Assembly: GCA_022495995.1 (NCBI GenBank) | Contig: JAFEMH010001247.1 | Location: forward strand, 1-64,000 | Origin: Adenophora triphylla var. japonica | Lineage: Eukaryota > Streptophyta > Magnoliopsida > Asterales > Campanulaceae | DNA: 64,000 nucleotides | Direction: 5' to 3' | Notes under the pieces: model-generated | Databases searched by the model: none | What the model was told of the DNA's origin: nothing | The model's input: the letters and a program-made list of their open reading frames with translations, nothing else | Shown: piece by piece, positions 33,380 to 44,214 of the stretch | Layout of the letters: each line of letters opens with the position of its first letter | Numbering within the stretch: the stretch's first letter is position 1 | Made by a program: the position numbers and the translations under genes

Positions 33380-35469
33380 TTTTTTTTTTTTTTTTTTAAC
33401 GGAAGGAGACGTAGCTCCCTAGATTTTATAAATAAAATAAAGAAACAAAGCACGGTGGGGGACATAAAACCAAACCACCGGAAAAGAAAATAGATCTACA
33501 ATGTGGGGCTTAAAGCCAACAACAAAAATAAGAAAGCTAAGGGGAGGGGTGCAAGTCCATCTGGACCGCCCCAAAACAAGAGGAAGGGGAGAACTACGCC
33601 CTAAGCTATCAAGGGGGAAAAGACAAATCCCATTAAACATAATTATCAGGAGGAGAAGCCGATCTTCGATGCCATGTCCGAGAAGAAGCCATTGTAGAAC
33701 CATCGGCATTTGTATTCTTTTTGTGAGACGGAGTAAAAGGAGTATAGCCAGCCATATCAGTAACAAAGGAATATGGGGCCCTTGAAGCCGAAAAACGCTC
33801 TGGAGATTTTGGTTCAACTTCCACAAAAGGTTGGGGAGGATGGGATTCCTTATAACGAGCAATGTTGCGCATAATAGCCTCCATATCATTAGTTGGAGTA
33901 TTGATATTACCAACACCACCAACATGAGCAGCCATTGCAGCAGAAGCAACCAAGTCTTCTTGAACAGCCATGCTAGCCGAACCATCATCCATAGGAGCAG
34001 CAACAAACCCATTTTTTCCATCGAAATTCCTTGAACAAGGCTCAACAATTGCAAACTTCCACAACATTTGAAACATTAGGAACAGGTTTTGAGTCGGACA
34101 AAACACTTTCAATATCATCATTAGTGGTGTCTTCTCGGCCATATGAATCACCTCATTGCAAACCTTATTAAAAACCTTTTGAACAGCATCAGAAATGGGG
34201 CTGTCCTCTTCTAGCTTTGATGGGAATAAAAACCTTTTCATTCATCTTACTTGTAGGAAGTTCCTTTGAAAACCCCCCAACATCAGTAGCAGCAATGGCC
34301 GAATCTAAGCCATCCTTAGGACCATCAACATCAATAAAATTTTCTTGTGTATTCTTACCTTTTTCAATTCCACCAGCAACAAGCGGATTAATATTAGAGC
34401 TATTAACATTTCCCTCCTTTTGCGTTGGAGGGATATCCGCCTTAGCATCCATCACAACCGCGACCTTTTCGAGTGCACAACCTTTGTGTCCTTCGACAGA
34501 TTAGCTTTTTTGCAATTAGTAACCGCATGACCCAACATATAACAATGTTTACAATACTTAGGTACATTATCGAACTCAACTTTTTGATAAAAACTTGGCC
34601 AAGCATCACCACACTCCACGAAAACTTCATTGGGCAATTTCTTAAGAACATCAACTTGGACAAGAACTTTTGCAATGCTTGGTCTAGATAAATCTGCTGT
34701 AGCTTTATCTAGAGAGAGAGGAGTTCCAAATGTTTTCGCCAATGCAAACAAGAAAGTTTTATTGATGAGATGAACAGGAAGACCAGAAAATCCCACCCAA
34801 ACAGCAACAATAGATGACTCCTGCTCCGGCCTCCAAGCGGGAGTCCAAGCAAGAGTACGCATTGGAAGCTTAGAGACGTACCAGATATCTTTCATGAAAA
34901 GCCTTTGATAATCCACTTCCGTAGAGAGTTGAATCAACATATGTTTGGAGTCCAAATGCCCGAGGTTATAATTGCCTTTCAGATGGAACTTTGCAAAAGC
35001 CATCCGAGCTTCTTCCATGGTTGGGCGTCCATGCATGAACTTACCCACAAGAGTGTATTTGAAAGGCTTTGCAAAAGCGGCAATTAATTCATTAGATATT
35101 TTCACCGAGGGGATCCCTTTATGACTGCCAATGGGAATAGAAGGGAGGATCTCAGCAACAGAAGGTTTTGCGGCTGAAGTAGAGAATAGGGATGCAAATG
35201 ACTTCGAAGCAGTATTAGGATTTGAAGCGAGAATAGGTTTTGAGTAAACAGATGCTGTATTTTGTGCCGCAATAGGGTTTGGGTTTGGACCAGCCGCCGC
35301 CGCATGAATTAACGGAATAGGGTTAGGATTTTGAGAAGATGTCGGCTGTCCAGATTCAGGCGCAGTAACTTGATGGAAGGTTTGTATCGGATTAGGGTTA
35401 GGGGAAAAAAGGGATTGAGATGGAGGGGAGAACCTCAATTCATTCTCCATCAACATGACGTCGTAGTCA
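33380..35469 (-). mobile_element. LINE-like copy 3, near full length, inserted in L0
   Basis: The poly(A) is the T tract 33380-33397; the 5' end lies at about 35469, opening with a GACTACGACGTCATG stretch homologous to the ORF1 start of copy 4. The flanks are both L0, but about 55 bp of L0 between them is missing compared with copy 3 itself, and no duplication is visible. This points to insertion with a target-site deletion. Confidence 0.75.
33633..35460 (-). pseudogene. ORF1 of LINE copy 3
   Basis: N-terminal and DUF4283 part in frame 35460-34452 (VMLMENELRFSPPSQ; IPIGSHKGIPSVKISNELIA; MRTLAWTPAWRPEQESSI), knuckle YCKHCYMLGHAVTNCKK, then a stop at 34452. The frame resumes at 34455-34189 (KVFIPIKARRGQP) and 34241-33633 (NDMEAIMRNIARYKESHPPQ; SRTWHRRSASPPDNYV). 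About 600 residues in total, two shifts. Confidence 0.8.
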
Positions 35470-35725
35470 CCATTAGTGGCTGCATTCTCAGCCATATGAA
35501 TCACCTCATTGCAAACCTTATTAAAAACCTTTTGAACAGCATCAGAAATGGGCTGTCCTCTTCTAGCCTTAATGGGAATAAACACCTTTTCGCTGACCTT
35601 GCTGGGAGGAGGCTCCTTTAAACACCCCCCACCAAGATCAACAAACACATTCGAACCACTAGGACCATCAGCAGCAATAAAATTCTCTAGAGTATTCTTA
35701 CCTTTGTCAATTCCATCAGCAACAT
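35470..35725 (-). pseudogene. ORF1 of L0, middle fragment
   Basis: Begins DGIDKGKNTLENFI and includes KVSEKVFIPIKARRGQPISD and KVCNEVIHMAENAATN. It links the piece at 37942-39154 with that at 32696-33379. A long open frame from 35744 to 34452 runs through it into copy 3, which gives a misleading C-terminal-then-N-terminal fusion. Confidence 0.8.
35717..35725. repeat. Target-site duplication of copy 4, left
   Basis: CAGCAACAT, repeated at 37933-37941. Confidence 0.8.
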
Positions 35726-37932
35726 AGAAAAAACACACACACACACTAAAATCGTTTTCTCTCTAGGTTCTTGCCGTTTCTTGGTGGTGAACCCTAATTA
35801 GGGTTCCCCTTGGGGCGGCCTGTTCTTGCCAGTTTCAATGGCTGTTCCGGCTGATTTCGATGTTATGATGTGGGAAAATGCTTTGCGTCCCAATCCTACA
35901 CTTCAATCCCCCTCCAATCCCAACCCTAATCCGTCACATTCATCCCCTGATGGGGCGGCCTCTTCTTCAAACCCTAATATGGCCGCTTCATTGAAGAACC
36001 CTATTGCTGCACATACCATTTCTTCCCCCGCACATTCCTTTCTTGCAGCCACACATTCCTTGCCAATTGAGCCTTCCGCTCAATCTAACCATAATTATGC
36101 AGCAAAATCTTTTGCTTCCATTCTTGCTAATCCCGTGAATTCAAACACAGCCAATAATGGTTCTGCCGAGGGTTTTCTTCATATTCCCATTGGCAACTAC
36201 AAAGGAATCCCATCAATTAAGCTCTCAAATGAATTGGTTGCAGCCTTTGCTAAGCCATTTAAATACACTCTTGTTGGGAAGTTCAGGTATGGGAGACCTT
36301 CAATGGAGGAAGCTCGAATGGCGTTTGCGAAATTTCAATTGAAAGGATTATTCAAGCTTGGACATTTAGACTCCAAGCACATGCTTATTCAGTTGTCTAC
36401 GGAAATGGATTATCAAAGGCTGTTCATGAAGGATGTTTGGTATGTGTCTAAATATCCTATGCGTACCCTTGCTTGGTCTCCCGCTTGGAAGCCGGAACAA
36501 GAATCCTCCATTGTTGCTTTGTTTGGGTAGGTTTCTCGGGCCTCCCTATTCACCTTTTCAATAAGTCTTTCTTGTTTGCTTTGGATAAAACAATTGGTGT
36601 CCCTTTAACCCTTGATAAAGCAACCGCTGATTTATCTCGTCCTAGTATGGCGAAAGTTCTAATCCAAGTTGATGTTCTTAAAAAACTGCCCAATGAAATA
36701 TTTGTGGAGTGTGGAGATGCATGGCCTAGCTTCTACCAAAAAGTTGAATATGATAACATTCCCAAGTATTGTAAGCATTGTTTAATGTTTGGGCATGATG
36801 TTGGTCTTTGCAAGAAAGCTAATCCAAATCTGGTCTTACAAAAAGATCCCAAAGGAAGCAAGGATAATAAGGGTGGAAAGGCTGAAATGCCATCAAAAAA
36901 TAATGACAAGGGCAAGGATACGCAAGGAATGGCTTTGGATGTTTCTTCTTCTCCTCTTGAACCAACGGAGGTTGGGGGGGATACGCACAAGGGCTTGGCC
37001 GCTTCTAGCTCTCTTGAAGGTGCTAAGGCTGCTCAATTAGATAAAGTGTCTTCTAATATTGTTGATCTTGGTGGGGGGTTTTCAAAGGAGCCTCCTACCA
37101 GCAAGGTGAGCGAAAAGGTTTTTATTCCCATCAAGGCAAGAAGAGGACAGCCCATTTCTGATGCTTTGTTCAAAAGGTTTTTAATAAGGTTTGCAATGAG
37201 GTGATTATGACCGAGATGGCAACTACTAACGATGCTATTGAAAGGACAGATGTTGCTCCTCCTACGGTGCTAAGCGATGGAAAAAATGGGTTAGTTGCTG
37301 CTCCTATGGATGATAGTTCGGCTAGCTTGGCTGTCCAAGAAGTCTTGGTTGATTCTGCTGCAAATAACATGGCTGCGGTTGTTGGTGTTGTTGGTGACAA
37401 TGCTAAAACTAATGACAATATGGCTGTTCATGTTGGTGGTGTTGGTAATATCAATGCTCCAACAAATGATATGGAGGCTATTATGCGCAACGTTGCTCGT
37501 TATAGGGAATCCCATCCTCACCAACCTTATGTGGAAGTAGAACCAAAATCTCTGAGCGGTTTTCGGCTTCAAGGGCCCCATATTCCTTTATTGCTTGATA
37601 TGGTGGCTACACTCCTATTACTCCGTCCCACAAAAAGAATACAAATGATAATGGTTTTACAATGGTCTCTTCTCGGAAATGGCGTGGAAGATCGGCTTCT
37701 CCTCCTGATAATTTTGTTTGAAGGGTTTTATTCTTACCCTCTTGATAGCTTAGGGATTAGTCCCCCCCTTCCTCTTGTTTTGGGTCGGTCCAGATGGACT
37801 TGCACCCCTCCCCTTAGCTTTCTTGATTTTATTGTTGGCTTTAAGCCCCACATTGTAAATTTCTTTTCGTTTCCGTTATTTTATTTATAAAATCTAGGGA
37901 GCTACGTCTCCTTTCGTTTAAAAAAAAAAAAA
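35726..37932 (+). mobile_element. LINE-like copy 4, full length, plus strand, inserted in L0
   Basis: Starts after CAGCAACAT with an A/CA-rich leader, has a 5' UTR with 'ccctaattagggtt', ORF1 from 35838, a 3' UTR ending TCTAGGGAGCTACGTCTCC and a poly(A) ending at 37932, then CAGCAACAT again. At 2.2 kb it is the best complete example of the family. No ORF2, endonuclease or reverse transcriptase is present. Confidence 0.85.
35838..37720 (+). pseudogene. ORF1 of LINE copy 4, three frameshifts
   Basis: Starts MAVPADFDVMMWENALRPNP. DUF4283 is in frame to about 36525, where GCTGTT of other copies reads GCTTTGTT and shifts the frame. It continues from about 36530 (VGFSGLPIHLFNKSF; knuckle YCKHCLMFGHDVGLCKK; KVFIPIKARRGQPISDA) to 37168, where the same GCTGTT to GCTTTGTT change shifts it again. 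The C-terminal frame runs 37201 to about 37546 with NDMEAIMRNVARYRESHPHQ, then a third shift. An upstream in-frame ATG exists at 35826. Confidence 0.8.
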
Positions 37933-37941
37933 CAGCAACAT
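37933..37941. repeat. Target-site duplication of copy 4, right
   Basis: CAGCAACAT, identical to 35717-35725. Confidence 0.8.
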
Positions 37942-39154
37942 GCGACATTTGCGTTGGTGGAAGATCCACCATAGCATCCTTCACAACCTTCACAACCGCA
38001 GCAGCAGGAACATCCTTTTTGTTACCAACATCAGCCGCAAAATGACCCTCCATGGCCTGCTTTCCATCAGCAACACCATCCGCATTCTGCACTTCCATTT
38101 GATCCTTTGTCTTAGTCAAGTTAGGATTAGCTCTTTTGCATTGATTAATCTCATGGCCAAGCATCAAACAATGCTTACAATATCTAGGAACATTATCATA
38201 TTCTACTTTTTGATAAAAACTAGGCCAAGCATCACCACACTCAATGAAAACTTCACATGGCAGCTTCTTGAGAACATCTATTTGAATTAAAACCTTTGCA
38301 ATACTCGGCCTAGTTAGCTCAGCTGTGGCTTTATCAAGGGAAAGGGGGATACCAATGGTTTTAGCCAAAGAAAAGAGAAAGGATTTGTTGATGAGATGAA
38401 TAGGGAGACCAGGGAAACCTACCCACACAAAGAACAATAGAAGATTCTTGTTCCCAGGCTTCCAAGCGGGGGTCCAAGCAAGAGTTCTCATTGGAAACTT
38501 TGAGACATACCAAACATCCTTCATAAACAGCCTTTGATAATCAACTTCCGTTGATAATTGAATGAGCATGTGTTTAGGATCAAGATTGCCGAGTTTAAAG
38601 TGACCCTTTAGATGGAATTTTGCAAAAGCCATACGAGCCTCATCCATAGTAGGCCTTCCGTGCATGAATTTGCCCACAAGAGTATATTTAAAGGGTTTTG
38701 CAAAAGCAGCAATCAATTCATTTGAAAGTTTAATAGCAGGGATACCTTTGTGATTCCCAATCGGAATAGGATAGAAAACCTCGGTTGCCAAAGCATTGTT
38801 TGCAGGTTGTGAAAAAAGCGCAGCAAAGGATTTGGCTGCGGCAGCATCAGGCTTTGTTTGATCGTTTGAATGTGGCTGAGAAAATAAATCTGCAAAGGAT
38901 TTTGAAGAGTTCCCGGTTTGATTCAGAATCAAAGAAGGGTTAGGTTTAACTTGCGGAGTAACAGTATCCGTAACCATCAAGGAATTCGATTTCTGCAGAG
39001 AGGTTGGCGGCGTATCATGGGAATTAGGGTTTGCATGCGGCTGGGCCAAATCTAGAGATTTAGGGTTTAAAATTGATGAGGATTGAAGGGAGGAGAGCGG
39101 AGCAACAGGCACATCAAAAAATGATGCCGGAAAAGCCATTACCGGCGCCCCCAA
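37942..39154 (-). pseudogene. ORF1 of L0, N-terminal part with DUF4283 and CCHC
   Basis: Starts MGAPVMAFPASFFDVPVAP, just after a short 5' leader. A variable Ser/Pro/Asn-rich region is followed by DUF4283 (IPIGNHKGIPAIKLSNELIA; VGKFMHGRPTMDEARMAF; MRTLAWTPAWKPG) and the knuckle YCKHCLMLGHEINQCKR. The copy has a local change at about 38430 where the AVWVGF block reads FFVWVGF. It runs on to LPPTQMSHVA, where copy 4 interrupts; the coding frame resumes beyond copy 4 at 35725. Confidence 0.8.
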
Positions 39155-39221
39155 GGGCAGCCCAAAGGCGGCACCAAGAAACCCTAGAGCGAGAATCTAG
39201 ATAGAGAAAAGTTGAATATGT

Positions 39222-39237
39222 TATATAGTTATAATGA
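39222..39237. repeat. Target-site duplication of L0, right
   Basis: TATATAGTTATAATGA, identical to 32680-32695. Confidence 0.85.
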
Positions 39238-39319
39238 ACTTACTCAAATAATAAGCATATTCAATGAATTAAAATTTAATAGTTGTAATGTTATAATGTT
39301 ATAACTTTACACTAATATA

Positions 39320-39558
39320 CTCCCTCTGTCCCATTACAAGCCACAAATTTTCCATTTTGGGCATCCCATTACAAACCACAAATTCACTATTCCCTCCACT
39401 CATTCTCTCTCCTACATTATTTTAATACTCACAACACCATTATAATTTACTATTCCCTCCACTCATTCTCTCTCCTATTTTACTTTTACACTCACAACAT
39501 TTATATCATTATCTACTCGTAAACAGTAAATTTCCTCTTTGTAATGGGACGGAGGGAG
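39320..39558. mobile_element. Stowaway MITE 1 with TA target duplication
   Basis: Terminal inverted repeats CTCCCTCTGTCCCATTACAA and TTGTAATGGGACGGAGGGAG, flanked by TA on both sides (39318-39319, 39559-39560). About 239 bp, AT-rich, non-coding: a Tc1/mariner-derived Stowaway element. Confidence 0.9.
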
Positions 39559-39582
39559 TATATGACATTATTAGATGAATAT

Positions 39583-39793
39583 TTCTTCTTCTTCTTCTTC
39601 TTCTTCTTCTTCTTCTTCTTCTTCTTCTTCTTCTTCTTCTTCTTTATTCAATGAATTAAAATTTAATAATTGTAATGTTATAATGTTATAACGTTTACAC
39701 TAATATATATGAATATTTCTTCTTCTTCTTCTTCTTCTTCTTCTTCTTCTTCTTCTTCTTCTTCTTCTTCTTCTTCTTCTTCTTCTTCTTCTT

Positions 39794-39824
<31 letters not shown>

Positions 39825-39840
39825 TTATTATTATTATTAT
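39583..39840. repeat. (TTC)n microsatellites and local duplication
   Basis: TTC runs at about 39583-39644 and 39717-39822, the second followed by (TTA)n. Between them 39646-39708 repeats 39258-39317 ('attcaatgaattaaaatttaat...'). The polyserine frame at 39709-39933 is an artefact. Confidence 0.9.
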
Positions 39841-41030
39841 AAGAAATATGCAATTATATTTAGTCTACATATAGGGGTGGTGTATACAGAAATGAAGCAA
39901 CATGAAATTTCAAAAAAGCAATTTTTATTATAGAATAGTAATGAGTGGAAGATGAAACATATTGTTCTAATTTCAGATTAATGTATATTGAACATTGAAT
40001 ATTTAATAAGCAAATGACAAATCAAATATAGTTGCCACACATTTTCATATATCTTTCTCTATTGCGTTTCATCATGGATTTTTTAGGAGGGAGGTCAAAT
40101 TTTTTCAATCAACTTCAAAAGGGGCGTTACGATAAAAAAAATATGATTATCCGTATAGTCGCATGTGAAATTCTTACAATACGAAGAAAGCACGAGAGCT
40201 TATGAGTCTTTATTTTATTGCCAACGATGAAAATGTGACCTTGATTGATTTCTTCAAATTATTTTTCTAAAACTCATATGTATATAATAATTTTGTTGTA
40301 TGCGAGATTCAATCAATTGTTGCATACTTAGTCGGTAAATAACCGATTTCAATGGTATTATTAACGGGGAGGTTGCTATACTATGAAAATTTTCAATGTC
40401 GATTTATTCAAGCCATCTTAACGTATAATACAACGTGATTTATTCATTTTGTTTGATGCTTCGACACACATAGAAGATATAAGTGAGAATATACCATAGA
40501 TTCCTCAATATACACTTGGAATCATCTCATTTGACAAGCTTGAAAGCATGAGTGCAAATAAAAAGAATTTATGCATTAAGCATTATATACATTTATTTTT
40601 TACTAAATTGTTGTTAATTTTTTATTTGTTTACGACATTATTAACTATTATATAAATGGGACAAAATGTAGATGTCATTAGAAATGTCATAAGCATCTCC
40701 GAAGTTGGTCAATGAAAGTACAATCAACAACCTCTACCGATACAATTCCTTGATCTTAAATACAACATATATGATAGACTTAAAAAAAAACGAGTTATAT
40801 TTTTCATTAATATTTGAAGAAATATATAATATAATAGCTTGTTGCAGTTAAAGAAAGTTGCAATTGATTGTATGGGGGCGGATTTGGTTAATATTGCTAG
40901 ACATTGGCAAAAGTGTACAACAAGTATGGATTATCACTTATATAATTGTCAAAATTGAAATGAATGTTATTTGACTTTACCTAAATTATTATATTGGTTG
41001 CTGTTTATGTCCTCACTATTTCTCATTTAA
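39841..41030. other. AT-rich region, nothing recognised
   Basis: About 1.2 kb with stops in all frames and no terminal repeats or protein similarity I can recognise. Confidence 0.5.
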
Positions 41031-41032
41031 TA

Positions 41033-41317
41033 CTCCCTCCGTCTCAATCTAAATATCTCAACTTTCTTTTTTGGGTGTCCCATTTAAAATGTCTCAACCC
41101 AAAAAAGGATTTTTTTTTATTATTCCACCCACTCATTCTCTCTCCTACTTTACTTTTACACTCACAACATTCTCTCTCCTAACTATTCCTCCCACTCATT
41201 CTCTCTCCTATTTAATTTTTCATACTCACAACATTTAATTTTTTTCTCTTTCTTACATCACTTTCCTTAATTCCCGCGCCGAACCATTTTGAGACATTTA
41301 GATTGGGACAGAGGGAG
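41033..41317. mobile_element. Stowaway MITE 2 with TA target duplication
   Basis: CTCCCTCCGTCTCAATCTAA at the left and TTTAGATTGGGACAGAGGGAG at the right, TA on both sides (41031-41032, 41318-41319). 285 bp, non-coding. Confidence 0.9.
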
Positions 41318-41319
41318 TA

Positions 41320-41900
41320 ACTTAGGGCGTGGTTATTTGCAAGGCATCTTATTTGCAAGGCACGGACAATTGACAAAACTGTCCTCACCCGTACGCGGAC
41401 GTTTCGTGTGATTATACACGACGTTGTCGGATATGTTTCGTATGAAAATACACGAAATGATGAATAACATTTCGTGTAAAATGATACGAAATGGTTCTCA
41501 ACATTTTGTGTATATTCACACGAAATCCACAGGAGAAATTTTCCTTCAGATTTCGTATGAAAATACACGAAATGTATTGAGTTATTTCGTGTAGATTTAC
41601 ACGAAATATTAACAATTATTTCGTGTATTTTCATACGAAAATTACCTGAAAAATTCGTGTATAATCATACGAAATAAACAGTCTGCATAATTCATACTTT
41701 CAAACATCCAAACATAAAAACTGGAAAATTCAAAGACCAATACAGCTTTCTTGAAAAAAAATCATAAAAAGTGTTATACTTTGCCATATTTAACATCACA
41801 CATCCAAACTTCCAAACATTTTTTAACAAGGCTCAATAAAAACTTCATGATTCATACATACAAATAAAAAAGGCTCAATAAGTCAAATGATACACTCATA
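41320..41900 (-). other. 3' flank of the MULE gene with TTTCGTGTA repeats
   Basis: Begins with a doubled 'ttatttgcaaggca' motif (about 41333-41362), possibly the MULE terminal repeat, then an array of alternating TTTCGTGTA and TACACGAAAT words (about 41400-41670). The same words fill the MULE intron (60040-60245) and 61540-61865. No inverted partner of the candidate terminal repeat was found on the right side of the window. Confidence 0.45.
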
Positions 41901-42437
41901 CTATGGCCTATTTCTTGAAACTCTTTCTTCGTTCGACGCAATTGAGAGTCGGTTGAATGTCTCTATCCGAGCTCTGTATGGCATGACCAAGTTACTTGCG
42001 CTTGCATCACGATGAGCCTCCCAATATACCGCTGGCGATGGCATTGGGTAATCATTATCTAACATGTGCAGCAATATAAAATGGTTTCCAATGTGTCCAA
42101 GCACAAGTGTGTCTGTGGGTGGTCCTACTCCTTGTGGTACAGTCACCGGAAGGCATGTGAAGCCACTGGTTAGCGTGTACGAGATGAACACCACATTATA
42201 CCTCGTGGCAATGATGTGCCCTAGCTCTGGGAGGATCATATAATAATACTCAGGAGCCGGGGAGGAATAGTAAGCAATGCGACTGTAGAGCTCGTCCATA
42301 CTTGTCCAAGATATAACTCTCTGATAAAGCTCGCGTCGACTATGCAGCTCAAGGCAACAATCTGTGCGGACTTGAGGCCACATGTCCTCATCTCCGTATA
42401 TCTGCGCAGCTACGGCTCTATAGCCACAATGTCCATC
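41901..42437 (-). pseudogene. OTU cysteine-protease domain, C-terminal part of MULE-OTU protein
   Basis: The minus frame reads GDGHCGYRAVAAQIYG, the OTU active-site motif with the catalytic Cys codon at 42428-42426, and further on LVLGHIGNHFILLHMLD with the catalytic His at 42083-42081. It ends with a stop at 41901. OTU enzymes usually remove ubiquitin. The N-terminal flank of the domain lies at 58464-58510, beyond retrotransposon B. The open frame extending up to 42671 is spurious, because its first part is LTR sequence. The domain itself shows no stop, so it was intact until B inserted. Confidence 0.8.
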
Positions 42438-42442
42438 ACCCC
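42438..42442. repeat. Target-site duplication of element B, left
   Basis: ACCCC, repeated at 58464-58468. The first base overlaps no LTR; the LTR starts TG at 42443. Confidence 0.9.
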
Positions 42443-44193
42443 TGTAAATACCCAAATCTGGCTCATGCCTCCCGGTTAATTTCCCCGGCAATTCCGGTAA
42501 ATTTCCCGGTAACTCCCCGGACTTTCCTGAAGTTCCGGAACAATTCCGGAACTGTTCCAAATCATGTAAAGGCTGAAAGGAAAGCTTCCCAATTAAGAAA
42601 CACGTTTTTCTTAATTTGGGAAAACTTCTAGAATGGCCACCTTGTATGATTCTAGAAACATGCTGAGTCACAAGGGATAATGCCGCACGGCTGCATTAGC
42701 CAAGGGTCTCTGGCCGCACGGCTTCATTGGCGATTTCCAGACTGTCTATAAATAGAGCCCTCCTCTACCCATTTTAGATACGAAAAACATACACCACACT
42801 CCATATTTAGACTCAAGAACACTCCTCAAGACTGCTGGGAATCCCAAGGGTTGAAGAAGCAAGCCAAGAAGCCTCCTCCCTCCTCCTTGAAGATCCCAAA
42901 GTTGGTCCTTCCACCTTGTTCAACCCAAAGAAGAAGAGGCCACCATTGGTAACCTCTCACTCCCTAACCTTGCATTCTAATTACTCTATGTGAATTAAAT
43001 TGCTCCTTACATTCATATATTGTTATTATCTTTGCTTGGGACTTGGTAGTTAGTATTAAAGATCATATCTTTATCATTCCCCCTTTTCCCCTTTGCATCC
43101 TTTGCATGAATTAGGCATCATTTGTCATTAAAAATATAATCTTTATACTCAAAGGTGCATCCTTTGCACTTAAAAATCCCTTTTTTTACATAAAAATGTC
43201 ATCTTTATGCATCATTTGCATATAAAAATCATGTCTTTATAAAAAAGGTGCATCCTTTGTACCTACAATCCATTTTCATGCATCCTTTGCATTAAAGGTC
43301 ATTCCTTTATCATAAAAATGCATCATTTGCTTTTCAAAATGCAATCTTTATGCATCCTTTGCATATTAAGCCCTAATTTCTTCATAAAAATGCATCCTTT
43401 GCATAAAAATCATGTCTTTACATTCAAAATGCATCCTTTGCAATAAAGATCACTTCTTTAAATCAAATGCATCCTTTGCAACCCAAAAATGTCATCTTTT
43501 CACTAAAAATGTCATTTTTACATGCATTCCCCCATGTCCCCATTAGCAACCTTGGAACGGACCGGTGTAAAGATCCTATCTTTACATCGTTTCTTCCATT
43601 AAAGGTTCCACAATCTCTTTATAAAGGGATAACCTTGAACCCTATATCTCCGATTATCACTTAAGACGAGCATGAAGCATTCATATAAGCTCGATCGTCT
43701 TAAGGTGTAGGATTGATGGGCTAAGGACATTCCTTCCTAAAGGACCTCATTTTTGGACTATAAAAGAGAGTCATTCTCTCGATCACACAAGTCCCGAGGT
43801 TAAAAATGCGATGATCACAAGTCCAAGATGAGGACGGGATCAAAATCCCGAATACATAAAATCCAAGAAATCCCGAGCGACAACCAATAAATGGTTTGTA
43901 CGTTCGGAAGATAACTTGGGACATTCCCTCCCCTTTCATTCAAACACATGCACACAAGAAAGCACACAAGCAAGCAAAATAAACGAAATCTAGGGAGACT
44001 TGCTACGGCAAGGCACCTTGGGTGAACGACGATCCGTTCTTCCCAAGGGGTAACTTAACCTCCGAACCCATAAATCCTTTTTTTTCAAAGTTTTGAGGAA
44101 ATCAAAATGGCGTGGCGACTCCGTTTTTCAAATTAAACCGGATGTCTTCAAACTCGCGTGAATCCAACACACAAATTTGGGCACACATTCACA
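42443..44193 (+). repeat. 5' LTR of element B
   Basis: TGTAAATACCC to ATTCACA, 1751 bp. TATAAATA at 42747-42754. Array of 'catcctttgcat' units at 43080-43500. Confidence 0.95.
42747..42754 (+). promoter_or_regulatory. TATA box of LTR B (5')
   Basis: TATAAATA followed by GAGCCCTCCTCTACCC; 305 bp into the LTR. Confidence 0.7.
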
Positions 44194-44196
44194 GTT

Positions 44197-44214
44197 TGGC
44201 GACTCCGCTGGGGA
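44197..44214 (+). other. Primer binding site of element B
   Basis: TGGCGACTCCGCTGGGGA, three bases after the LTR end. Confidence 0.85.

Larger units (their letters stand above)
32696..39221 (-). mobile_element. ORF1-only LINE-like element L0, split by two later copies
   Basis: Three minus-strand pieces form one element: 39221-37942 (5' part), 35725-35470 (middle) and 33379-32696 (3' part with poly(A)). They add up to about 2.2 kb. The outer flanks carry TATATAGTTATAATGA at 32680-32695 and 39222-39237, a 16-bp target duplication. The first gap is filled by copy 4 (opposite strand) with its own 9-bp duplication, the second by copy 3 (same strand). The ORF1 stop is followed by a short 3' UTR and poly(A), with no ORF2. 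Confidence 0.85.

Noticed and set aside
34452..35744. A 430-residue protein starting in an ORF1 C-terminal region
   Set aside because: The frame runs across the junction of L0 and copy 3 and joins two different element copies.
39709..39933. Polyserine protein
   Set aside because: Translation of a (TTC)n microsatellite with no coding features around.
41901..42671. A single 256-residue OTU gene
   Set aside because: Its first 75 or so residues are antisense LTR sequence of element B; only the part from 42437 down is OTU.
44197..44214. tRNA gene fragments
   Set aside because: These matches are retroelement primer binding sites, complementary only to a tRNA 3' end.
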